31,053 bases of DNA, taken from an uncultured Collinsella sp. (lineage in GTDB: Bacteria; Actinomycetota; Coriobacteriia; Coriobacteriales; Coriobacteriaceae). Positions 16,830 through 23,572 of the stretch are shown in pieces (the stretch's first letter is position 1; every line of letters begins with the position of its first letter). The translations under genes and the position numbers were made by a program. The DNA is taken from positions 1-31,053 of the forward strand of contig UQMW01000020.1 of the NCBI GenBank assembly GCA_900542275.1, written 5' to 3'. Under the pieces are notes generated by a model, which saw nothing but the letters and a program-made list of their open reading frames with translations, was not told the DNA's origin and ran no database searches.

Positions 16830-17608
16830 ATGCGGCAGCTCCAGCATGAGGCCGTCTCGCGCTTCTTCGAGACTCGCCTGGCCTGCCTATGCGTTTTGCT
16901 AGGCGGGCCTTCTTATGCCGCGGGTGTGGATAGCCTTACCATTGTGGGGCAGACCTTCGACGAGCCGGGTGTCTCGGGCCCCGGCTGGGTGGCGCGCACG
17001 TTATTGCTGCTGGCGACGGATCGGTCGATGATTGTCGCTTCTTTGGTGTGTACGCCTCCGATGGCCAGTTTGCCATGGACGCCTCCTGGGTGTACGCGAC
17101 CGGCGCCATAGCCGATGTTGTCTGCGAGAGTGACTCACTTACGTCCGCGCAGTTTGTGACGCCGGCGGGCGGGGCCTTTGGTACCGCCTGCGTGATGGAC
17201 GCCAGCGGGGCCGTAGCGCTGCGTGTGGTAATTGAACCCGCGGGCGCCCTGCCGCCGGCGGGGAAGACCCAGCCCGGTACCGATGAACCTGCCGGTGGCA
17301 ATCCCGCGGGGGATACAAAGCCCGGAAGCGAAGGAAAGCATAGCGACGAGAACAAGCCCAGCGAAGATTCCGCCCCCACGCCTGATTCGTCGCCCAAGTC
17401 GGACGCCAGGCCCGCGTCCGCGTCCATCAAGACGCCTGCGACCAAGACCACCAAAAAGACCAAGCCCACAACAACGCAAGCCGCCGCGCTCCCTAAGACC
17501 GGCCACGGCGACTGGGCGGTTGCGTGCCTTGCCTTCGTCTTCCTAGGTATGTTATTGCTCACCATAAAAGTTCGGGCTCTTCGCTGGGGGCCTTATGTGC
17601 CAATGTAG
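16830..17608 (+). pseudogene. LPXTG wall-anchored surface protein, frameshifted
   Basis: The 3' part is a clear sortase substrate: a Pro/Lys/Thr/Ser-rich spacer, LPKTG at 17489-17503, a hydrophobic segment (WAVACLAFVFLGMLLL) and a basic tail. Upstream, a different frame starting near ATG 16830 has a possible signal peptide (LACLCVLLGGPSYAA) and then DSLTIVGQTFDEPG. The two frames join if one G is added to the GGG run near 16987-16989, giving GW-GG-AHVIAAGDGS. The intact protein would be about 260 residues. No sortase gene is in this window. If no frameshift exists, the 17048-17608 frame alone (GTG start) would encode a 186-residue product without a signal peptide, which could not reach the wall. 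Confidence 0.5.
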
Positions 17609-17686
17609 TTTCTACTGCCTCTTTCCCGCATTTCTCTGAGTCAATAATGCAGATTGCTTGAACTCGGCTTGGGGCTTGCCATGTAT

Positions 17687-17716
17687 TTGAATTTGGCTAA
17701 ACTTAACCTATAAGTT
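17687..17716 (+). promoter_or_regulatory. Promoter with overlapping palindromic operator for the TAC operon
   Basis: TTGAAT (17687-17692), a 16-base spacer and TATAAG (17709-17714) form a promoter. The inverted repeat AACTTA (17700-17705) and TAAGTT (17711-17716) overlaps the -10 box, and TTAACC occurs twice. This is the arrangement expected for autorepression by the HTH antitoxin encoded downstream. Confidence 0.6.
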
Positions 17717-17755
17717 AACCACATTTGGTTTTATCTGAGGCGGAGGGGGTGGCCT

Positions 17756-18163
17756 TTGGTTAGTGACTATGAACTTGTCGAATATGCTGATCCCGAGGGA
17801 CGACCTTTTTGGGAACTAACCACCTCCCCTGAGAACTCTCAATTTCAGAAGATGATGTCTGATCCTAAAACGAAGTTTACCGCCCGTAAAATGATCAATC
17901 AGATTTCAAAAGTCTATGACTACGGGCTAAAGGATGTCAGTGGAACGTCAAAGCTTCGATGTATCGAGCCTAAGATTGGACTATACGAACTCAAGGGTTT
18001 TGATGGGGTTAATCGAGAAATGGTCTACGCGATTTGCCAAGGCGTGGACAAGATTGTTTTGCTTTTTTGGTTTAAGGGCCATCAAGGCTCGGGAAATATT
18101 TCCAAAGAAATTAAACGCGCAAAACAGTTGGCCCCGATAGCAAAGCAGCTTTTGGAGTCATAG
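17756..18163 (+). CDS. HigB/Gp49-like (RelE superfamily) toxin of a toxin-antitoxin-chaperone operon
   Basis: A 135-residue basic protein. The central part (SGTSKLRCIEPKIGLYELK ... VYAICQG) and the end (LFWFKGHQGSGN ... EIKRAKQLAPIAKQLL) follow the pattern of HigB/Gp49-like mRNA interferases, which cut mRNA on the ribosome. The length is slightly above the usual ~110-125. The start is a TTG at 17756, placed seven bases after GGAGGGGG; weak start codons are common for toxins. It is followed at 39 bases by an HTH antitoxin and a SecB-like gene, so the toxin comes first, as in higBA operons. I assign the family from pattern and context rather than from invariant residues. Confidence 0.75.
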   Translation: MVSDYELVEYADPEGRPFWELTTSPENSQFQKMMSDPKTKFTARKMINQISKVYDYGLKDVSGTSKLRCIEPKIGLYELKGFDGVNREMVYAICQGVDKIVLLFWFKGHQGSGNISKEIKRAKQLAPIAKQLLES

Positions 18164-18202
18164 CGTCGGCTTTTTTGCCCGCTTACGAAACGGAGACTTG
18201 TA

Positions 18203-18595
18203 ATGGTTAAGGTCGATTTATCAGACTTTTACGCGGAAACGGAAACGAGCGAAACCCGTGCCTATGAGCACGCACTAGATATTGAGTTTATTGTTCATCG
18301 CGAGATGCAGCGCTCGGGCTTGAGTAAAAGTGAGCTGGCAAAGCGTATGGGCGTGAGTCTTCAGTCGCTTTCGAAATTGTTGAATTCTCAGCCCAACATG
18401 ACGCTGAAAACAATCGCAAAGTTTGAGCTTGCGTTGGGTATCAAAATCATTCCTCAGGTCATTTCCAGTTATTCGAATGAGGCGCCGTTTTCTTCGTCTA
18501 ATAACTCTGTCCGAGAACAATGGTCTTCATTTAACAGCGACTGCTCGGCGAAACGATTGAACTTTGAGATGATTCCGGGAGGTTTGGCTGCATGA
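18203..18595 (+). CDS. HTH (XRE/HigA-like) antitoxin with a C-terminal extension, TAC type
   Basis: A 130-residue protein with an XRE-type helix-turn-helix at about residues 32-88 (SKSELAKRMGVSLQSLSKLL) followed by a 40-residue tail rich in Ser, Asn and aromatic residues, including W107 in VREQWSSF. In toxin-antitoxin-chaperone systems such a tail (ChAD, chaperone addiction region) makes the antitoxin unstable unless the SecB-like chaperone binds it. The gene overlaps the chaperone start by four bases (ATGA), which fits tight coupling. It should neutralise the upstream toxin and repress the operon at the palindrome in the promoter. The ChAD assignment is inferred from the operon, not from a motif I can prove. 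Confidence 0.8.
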   Translation: MVKVDLSDFYAETETSETRAYEHALDIEFIVHREMQRSGLSKSELAKRMGVSLQSLSKLLNSQPNMTLKTIAKFELALGIKIIPQVISSYSNEAPFSSSNNSVREQWSSFNSDCSAKRLNFEMIPGGLAA

Positions 18596-19041
18596 GCAAG
18601 GATTTCATTGCGCCTATTCAGGTTGTTCATTTGTTTGTTGTCGACTCAACTTTTCATATCGAGAATGAGCCCTCCCAGAATATGGATTTAAAAGTTGACG
18701 TTAGCTATCAGGACGTCCATCTATTGAGGAACAAGGCGGGCGAGCGTGCAGACTTAAAGCTGTATGTGTGTGGCAGTCTGATTGATAGGGACGATGCAAA
18801 GGAAAAAATGCGCGCTGATGTGACGGTTGCTATTTCGGTGTCAACAAAAATGCCGTTCGACATTTCAGACGATGAAGCGCGCCGTTATCTTCTCTCTAAT
18901 GCGATTTCCATGGCGTATGGTCACGCTAAGAGCTATCTGATGGTCGTTACTGGACTTTCGCCCATGGGGGCTTTGACGCTGCCGGCAATTCTTCCTTCGG
19001 AATTGGCAGCGGACAGCGATGCATCTTTCCAAAGTGAGTAA
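18592..19041 (+). CDS. SecB-like chaperone of the toxin-antitoxin-chaperone operon
   Basis: A 149-residue acidic protein without signal or membrane segments. Its last third (YLLSNAISMAYGHAKSYLM and VVTGLSPMGALTLPAILP) matches the C-terminal SecB pattern of a long helix followed by a lT..SP.G.L.LP motif. The front half is predicted beta strands (VVHLFVVDSTFHIEN, KVDVSYQDV), as in SecB. Actinobacteria lack the Gram-negative export SecB, and solitary SecB-like proteins in this group are typically TAC chaperones that protect the antitoxin. It is the third gene of the operon and overlaps the antitoxin stop. Similarity is distant, so the call depends partly on context. Confidence 0.65.
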   Translation: MSKDFIAPIQVVHLFVVDSTFHIENEPSQNMDLKVDVSYQDVHLLRNKAGERADLKLYVCGSLIDRDDAKEKMRADVTVAISVSTKMPFDISDDEARRYLLSNAISMAYGHAKSYLMVVTGLSPMGALTLPAILPSELAADSDASFQSE

Positions 19042-19091
19042 GTTGTTCTCGAGTTGGATTTTGCCTGCCGCTGTGTGCAAATGTAACGGGG

Positions 19092-19130
19092 TGCCGAATC
19101 GGTAGTCTGACTGATTCGGCATTTATATTT
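19092..19130 (+). terminator. Intrinsic terminator of the TAC operon
   Basis: TGCCGAATC (19092-19100) and GATTCGGCA (19113-19121) form a perfect 9-bp stem followed by TTTATATTT. It lies 51 bases after the chaperone stop and closes the operon. Confidence 0.8.
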
Positions 19131-19233
19131 CGAAGTTTCTAGTTGAAGCCCTGCGATGCCCGTGCTGCGACAGCTAAATTGACCGTGACGTCCCGTCTTG
19201 CGACACGCATGTAGCTCCGCACGGGTATCATGG

Positions 19234-19247
19234 TGAAAGCGATTTCA
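19234..19247. promoter_or_regulatory. LacI-family operator (autoregulatory site)
   Basis: TGAAAGCGATTTCA is a near-palindrome with the central CG typical of LacI/CcpA-type operators. It lies 16 bases before the preferred GTG start of the LacI-family gene, where the encoded repressor would control its own synthesis. It would fall inside the coding region if translation began at the ATG at 19230. Confidence 0.5.
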
Positions 19248-19262
19248 ACGACAGGGGTGCTC

Positions 19263-20243
19263 GTGGTAAAGATGAAAGATGTGGCCGAGCTGGCGGGCGT
19301 TTCGAGCGCCGCCGTCTCGCGCTACCTCAATGGTGGGTATATCTCGGCGGACAAGGCCGAGCGCATTAAGCAGGCGATTGAGCTGACCGGATACGTGCGA
19401 TCCAGCCAGGCTCGCGCGCTGCGAACCGGTTCCACCAAGCTCATCGGCGTCATCGTGCCTAAGATTAATTCCGAGTCGGTGAGCCGCATTACGGCGGGCA
19501 TCGGGCAGGTGCTTGGCCGCCGCGGCTACCAGATGCTTCTTGCCAATACCGATAACGTCCCCGATCGCGAGCTCGAATACCTCGATTTATTCCAAAACCA
19601 TCCGGTCGATGGCATTGTGCTGGTGGCAACTATGATTACCGGCGAGCATCGCCGGGCGATTGAGTCGTGCCGTGTGCCCATTGTGTTGATCGGCCAACAT
19701 GTCGAGGGCGCGGCGTGCGTCTATCACGACGATTACGAGACCGCTTTCGAGCTGGGTCAGGCACTCGCGAAGCGTGCTGAGGGCAAGATCGCCTACATCG
19801 GAGTTGCCGAGGAAGACCGTGCCGCCGGTTATGACCGTCGTCGTGGTTTTGAGGCCGGCTTGCGCGCCGCGGGCGTGGCACTTGATTCGAGCCTGATTTG
19901 CCAGGGGTCCTTTACGCTCGACTCGGGCTATCGCGCTGCACGCGAACTGCTCTCCGTCGATCCCGATGTTTCGCTTATCGCGTGCGCGACCGATACTATG
20001 GCGGCCGGCGCCCTGCGCGCTCTTGACGAGGTTCGCGGCATGGGCGAGGGTGTGCGTCGCGTGAGCGGTTTTGGCGACAACGCATTTTTGCGCGCGCTGA
20101 CGGGCGGCATTCCCACCGTGCATTACGGCTACCTGACCAGTGGCGTCGAGGCGACTAATATGTTGCTCAATACGCTCGATGGCGTGGAGGGGGAGAGCGG
20201 TTTAAAGACGCTCAAGCTCGGCCATCAGCTGATGAATGTCTAG
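19263..20243 (+). CDS. LacI-family transcriptional regulator
   Basis: A 326-residue repressor. The N-terminal HTH is classic (MKDVAELAGVSSAAVSRYLN), followed by the hinge (ARALRTGSTKLIGVIVP) and a periplasmic-binding-protein-like effector domain (YIGVAEEDRAAGYDRRRGFE, ACATDTMAAGALRAL). The GTG at 19263 is preferred because AGGGG sits five bases before it, while the ATG at 19230 has no good site and would place a likely operator in the coding region. The family usually senses a sugar, and the closeness to ScrR/MalR types suggests carbohydrate control, but no sugar genes are next to it, so the effector is unknown. It is followed by a strong terminator-like hairpin. Confidence 0.9.
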   Translation: MVKMKDVAELAGVSSAAVSRYLNGGYISADKAERIKQAIELTGYVRSSQARALRTGSTKLIGVIVPKINSESVSRITAGIGQVLGRRGYQMLLANTDNVPDRELEYLDLFQNHPVDGIVLVATMITGEHRRAIESCRVPIVLIGQHVEGAACVYHDDYETAFELGQALAKRAEGKIAYIGVAEEDRAAGYDRRRGFEAGLRAAGVALDSSLICQGSFTLDSGYRAARELLSVDPDVSLIACATDTMAAGALRALDEVRGMGEGVRRVSGFGDNAFLRALTGGIPTVHYGYLTSGVEATNMLLNTLDGVEGESGLKTLKLGHQLMNV

Positions 20244-20314
20244 GCTTACGTGATCTACCGCGCGCTCAACATTTAGGCGTTCAGTCGCCTATCGGCGCTA
20301 TACTGCAGCCGTTG

Positions 20315-20355
20315 CCCACGATGCGGGGAACACCCGCATCGTGGGTTTTTGTTTT
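20315..20355 (+). terminator. Strong intrinsic terminator between the LacI regulator and the PLP gene
   Basis: CCCACGATGCGGG (20315-20327) and CCCGCATCGTGGG (20333-20345) form a perfect 13-bp stem with a five-base loop, followed by TTTTTGTTTT. It ends the LacI transcript. A TATACT box at 20299-20304 just upstream means that it might also act as an attenuator in a leader for the next gene. Confidence 0.85.
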
Positions 20356-20371
20356 GAAGGGACGGTACCGC

Positions 20372-21364
20372 ATGGGCGTACAGCAGCTAGAAGAGGCCTG
20401 GGCTTTGAGGACCGGCGCGCGTGAAGCGCGGTTGCTCGCGGGCTCGCATGTGCCAGCAGCGCTGTCGCAGCTGGGGATTGTGCGTCCCGGTGACCGCTTG
20501 GTGGCCTTTGCGGACGACTTTGCCGATGCGTTTGCGTGCGGCTTTGATGGCTGCGATGTCGCGCTGGTGGGCTCGCCGTCCGCCGAGGCGTTTGCCGCTG
20601 CGTCCGAGGGCTTTGATGCTTCGTTTGATGCCGAGGGTCCGCACCTGTGGTGGTTTGTGAACTCCATCGGCGGGTTTGGTCTGCGTGTGCCCGATCTGCG
20701 CGCTCTGGGTCGGGCGGCGCGTGAGGCCCATGCGCTGCTGGTTGTAGACAACACCGTGGCGTCGGCTTTTGGCTGCGATTCGCTGCGGCTGGGTGCTGCG
20801 CTGTCGCTCGAGGCGCTCGATCGCGTGTGCGCCGGCAAGGCTCCGCGCAAGCTCGTTGCCGCTTCGGTGGCGCGTTCGCAGCTCAAGCGCCATCATGTGG
20901 ATGCTGCTGCCGAGTGCGCGAATGCGTTGTTTGCGGGTTGCCGTGCTTTGTCACTCGACCTTTCTACCGAGGAGGCGGGTGTGCTGGAGCGGGGGCTGGA
21001 CACGCTCGATGCCCGCATGCAGGAGCATTTCGACCGCGCCCGTGCGCTGGCCGAGTATCTGGCCGCCAACGAAATGGTGCGCAACGTGCGCTATCCCGGG
21101 CTGAGCTCGCATCCTGACCATGCTGTTGCAACGGGAATCCTGGAGCACGGATTTGGGCCAGCAGTTGAATTTGACCTTATTGAGCGTAGCGCGGGAGAGC
21201 TGTTCGATGCTTTGCCGGGGGAGTTTCGCACATCGCCCGCCGGCGGCGCAACGACGCGCCTCTCTGCTCCGCGAGGTAAGCAGGGGAGCACCATCCGCCT
21301 CTTCGCCGGCACCGACAACCCCCTGGTCGCGGCAGCCGCCCTAGACAACGCCCTCCGCAAGTAG
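20372..21364 (+). CDS. Trans-sulfuration-type PLP-dependent protein, divergent, catalytic lysine not evident
   Basis: A 330-residue protein of the Cys/Met-metabolism PLP family (cystathionine gamma-synthase/lyase-like). VVDNTVASAF corresponds to the family VDNTFATP motif with the PLP-binding Asp, and the back half (RGLDTLDARMQEHFDRARALAEYL, VRYPGLSSHPDH, then SAPRGKQGSTIRLFAGTDNP) is recognisable. However, the usual S-x-T-K segment with the Schiff-base lysine is replaced by a stretch reading CAGKAPRKLVAASVARSQ. The protein is also about 50 residues shorter than typical members. It may be a non-catalytic or altered enzyme. The ATG at 20372 has GAAGGG ten bases upstream; an earlier ATG at 20312 would lie before the terminator hairpin. 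Confidence 0.7.
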   Translation: MGVQQLEEAWALRTGAREARLLAGSHVPAALSQLGIVRPGDRLVAFADDFADAFACGFDGCDVALVGSPSAEAFAAASEGFDASFDAEGPHLWWFVNSIGGFGLRVPDLRALGRAAREAHALLVVDNTVASAFGCDSLRLGAALSLEALDRVCAGKAPRKLVAASVARSQLKRHHVDAAAECANALFAGCRALSLDLSTEEAGVLERGLDTLDARMQEHFDRARALAEYLAANEMVRNVRYPGLSSHPDHAVATGILEHGFGPAVEFDLIERSAGELFDALPGEFRTSPAGGATTRLSAPRGKQGSTIRLFAGTDNPLVAAAALDNALRK

Positions 21365-21468
21365 CTAATTTGGGACGGGGCTTTTTTAGCTACCCAATGT
21401 CATTTTTTGCTATGAGTCAAGAATGCTCTGGATGGTAGCTAAAAAAGGCCCCGTCCCAAATTGGCTAC
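21361..21468. repeat. Long inverted repeat between convergent genes, probable bidirectional terminator
   Basis: Arms at 21361-21394 and 21434-21468 are inverted copies of about 34 bases (GTAGCTAATTTGGGACGGGG ... GCTACC) with one mismatch and one inserted G. T and A runs lie within the arms, so each strand has a GC stem followed by T6. It overlaps the 3' ends of both the PLP gene and the ModE-like gene. It could end both transcripts or be a small mobile palindromic element. Confidence 0.65.
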
Positions 21469-21809
21469 TCTTTGATGCTGGCGATGAGGGCGTCGGCTTT
21501 GGTGGCAATGACTTGGTTTATGTCGGCCTGCAGCTCCTCGTAGACCGCTATGGCGCGCTCGCCGGCAGGCGTGAGCGTGGATCCGCGGGCGCCGTCGCGC
21601 TCGATGAGTTTGCATCCCAGCTGCCCTTCGGCTTCGTTCACAATGCGCCAAGCCTTGGAATAGGCCATGCCCATGCTTTTGGCGGCGCGGTTGAGCGAGT
21701 GCTCGCGGGCAATACCCTGCAGCAACAAGACGCAGCCGTGACCAAACACGCCCGGCAGATCTTTGTCGCACGCTTGAATGACCAACTTTGCCGTCGTCTT
21801 GTACTCCAT
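21465..21809 (-). CDS. ModE-like single-domain winged-helix regulator
   Basis: A 114-residue DNA-binding protein equal to the N-terminal domain of ModE/LysR-type regulators. LNRAAKSMGMAYSKAWRIVN forms the helix-turn-helix, followed by the wing (GCKLIERDGARGSTLTPAGE) and an Ala-rich dimerisation helix. It lacks the molybdate-binding domains of full ModE, so it probably senses nothing itself or uses another signal. No molybdate transport genes are next to it. Ribosome-site candidates (AAGG, GGGGAG) lie 4 to 11 bases upstream of the start. An 8-bp perfect palindrome stands about 25 bases upstream and could be its operator. Confidence 0.8.
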   Translation of the reverse strand: MEYKTTAKLVIQACDKDLPGVFGHGCVLLLQGIAREHSLNRAAKSMGMAYSKAWRIVNEAEGQLGCKLIERDGARGSTLTPAGERAIAVYEELQADINQVIATKADALIASIKE

Positions 21810-21832
21810 GTGCCTTACGTCTCCCCGCTAAA

Positions 21833-21851
21833 GCGTTTGCTGGGCAAACGC
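21833..21851. promoter_or_regulatory. Palindrome upstream of the ModE-like gene
   Basis: GCGTTTGC-TGG-GCAAACGC is a perfect 8-bp inverted repeat with a three-base centre, in the gap between the ModE-like gene (minus) and guaB (plus). It is a good candidate for an operator, possibly autoregulatory. Confidence 0.4.
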
Positions 21852-22002
21852 AAAGCGTGCGTCAAACCCTCGTGTGCTCTTCTTAAATCATGCATTGTAG
21901 CAGTCAAAGTGCGTTAAGATACTTCCCCAGTATTGGGCGCCCAAGGTTGGGCTGGGTCCTACGAGGCCTGCAGCCGACCGGTCGCATGGAAAAAGGAGAA
22001 AC

Positions 22003-23514
22003 ATGGCTACGTTCTTTCCCGGTGAGTCCCACACGTTTTCGGAGTATCTGCTGGTCCCTGGCTACTCGTCCTCGCAGTGCATCCCCAACAACGTCTCTCT
22101 CAAGACGCCGCTAACCCGCTTTAAGCGCGGTGAGAAGCCGGCAATCACCCTGAACATCCCCATGGTTTCCGCCATCATGCAATCCGTCTCGGGCGTCGAC
22201 ATGGGTGTCGCGCTCGCTACCGAGGGTGGCCTGTCCTTCATTTACGGTTCCCAGAGCGCCGAGTCCGAGGCCGCTATGGTCAAGGCCGTCAAGGATCACA
22301 AGGCCGGCTTCGTTCAGTCCGATTCCACGCTGACACCCGACATGACCATGGAGCAGGTCATCGAGCTCAAGGAGAAGACCGGCCACTCCACCATGCCGGT
22401 CACCGACGACGGCACTCCCAAGGGCAAGCTCCTGGGCATTGTCACCAGCCGTGACTATCGTCCCAGCCGCGATGACCACCAGAAGAAGGTCTCCGAGTTC
22501 ATGACCCCGCGCGAGCAGCTCATCGTGGGCGACAAGAACATCAGCCTCAAGGTTGCCAACGACGTCATTTGGGACAACAAGCTCAACGCCCTGCCGATCG
22601 TCGACGACAACGATCACCTTATGGGCATCGTTTTCCGCAAGGACTACGACAGCCACAAGACCAACCCCAACGAGCTGCTCGATAACGACAAGCGCTATAT
22701 GGTCGGCGCCGGTATCAACACCCGCGACTATGCCGAGCGCGTGCCGCTGCTCATCGAGGCTGGCGCCGATGTCCTGTGCATCGACTCCTCCGAGGGCTTC
22801 AGTGAGTGGCAGAAGCGCACCATCGAGTGGATTCGCGCCAACTACGGCGAGGACGTCAAGGTCGGTGCCGGTAACGTCGTCGACGCCGAGGGCTTCCGCT
22901 TCTTGGCCGACTGCGGTGCCGACTTCATCAAGGTCGGTATCGGCGGCGGTTCCATCTGCATCACTCGCGAGACCAAGGGTATCGGTCGTGGCCAGGCCAC
23001 CGCGCTGATCGACGTCTGCCGCGCCCGTGACGAGTACTACGAGGAGACCGGTGTTTACGTGCCCGTGTGCTCCGACGGCGGCATCGTCTACGACTACCAC
23101 ATGACGCTCGCCCTTGCCATGGGCGCCGACTTTATGATGCTGGGCCGCTACTTCGCCCGCTTTGACGAGAGCCCGACCGAGCGCGTCAACGTCAACGGCC
23201 AGTACATGAAGGAGTACTGGGGCGAGGGTTCTGCGCGTGCCCGCAACTGGCAGCGCTACGACCTGGGCGGCGCCGCGAAGCTCAGCTTCGTCGAGGGCGT
23301 CGACTCCTACGTTCCCTATGCCGGTTCCCTCAAGGACGGCGTGGGCGGCACGCTCTACAAGGTCAAGTCCACGATGTGCAACTGCGGCGCCCTCTCGATC
23401 CCCGAGCTCCAAGAAAAGGCACGTCTGACCCTGGTGAGCTCCACCTCCATCGTCGAAGGCGGCGCCCACGACGTAGTCGTGAAAGACTCCCAGCAGTCCG
23501 TAAGTTATCGCTAG
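22003..23514 (+). CDS. guaB: IMP dehydrogenase, trichomonad-like type
   Basis: A 503-residue enzyme that oxidises IMP to XMP with NAD+, the first committed step of GMP synthesis. The catalytic loop GGGSICITRE places the nucleophile at C319, and two CBS domains sit at about residues 95-220 (TSRDY; NALPIVDD). The flap carries ARNWQRYD with the catalytic Arg-Tyr pair, and the C-terminal SSTSIVEGGAHDVVVKD is present. Length, catalytic numbering and many segments (GRYFARFDESPTE, MKEYWGEGSARARNWQRYD) agree closely with the Tritrichomonas foetus enzyme as I recall it, and differ from standard bacterial GuaB. AAAGGAG sits just before the ATG. The gene ends at a bidirectional terminator. Confidence 0.93.
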   Translation: MATFFPGESHTFSEYLLVPGYSSSQCIPNNVSLKTPLTRFKRGEKPAITLNIPMVSAIMQSVSGVDMGVALATEGGLSFIYGSQSAESEAAMVKAVKDHKAGFVQSDSTLTPDMTMEQVIELKEKTGHSTMPVTDDGTPKGKLLGIVTSRDYRPSRDDHQKKVSEFMTPREQLIVGDKNISLKVANDVIWDNKLNALPIVDDNDHLMGIVFRKDYDSHKTNPNELLDNDKRYMVGAGINTRDYAERVPLLIEAGADVLCIDSSEGFSEWQKRTIEWIRANYGEDVKVGAGNVVDAEGFRFLADCGADFIKVGIGGGSICITRETKGIGRGQATALIDVCRARDEYYEETGVYVPVCSDGGIVYDYHMTLALAMGADFMMLGRYFARFDESPTERVNVNGQYMKEYWGEGSARARNWQRYDLGGAAKLSFVEGVDSYVPYAGSLKDGVGGTLYKVKSTMCNCGALSIPELQEKARLTLVSSTSIVEGGAHDVVVKDSQQSVSYR

Positions 23515-23531
23515 TTACTAAATAATTTATG

Positions 23532-23571
23532 AAAATGGGGTCGCGTGTCTGTTGGATTGCGACCCCATTTT
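23532..23571. terminator. Bidirectional terminator between guaB and the restriction endonuclease gene
   Basis: AAAATGGGGTCGC (23532-23544) and GCGACCCCATTTT (23559-23571) form a perfect 13-bp stem. Each strand gives a GC stem preceded by As and followed by Ts, so it can end both convergent transcripts. It starts 17 bases after the guaB stop and abuts the stop of the minus-strand gene. Confidence 0.9.
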
Positions 23572-23572
23572 G

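Noticed and set aside
22111..23469. 452-codon open frame antisense to guaB
   Set aside because: Shadow of guaB codon bias; no domain or ribosome site.
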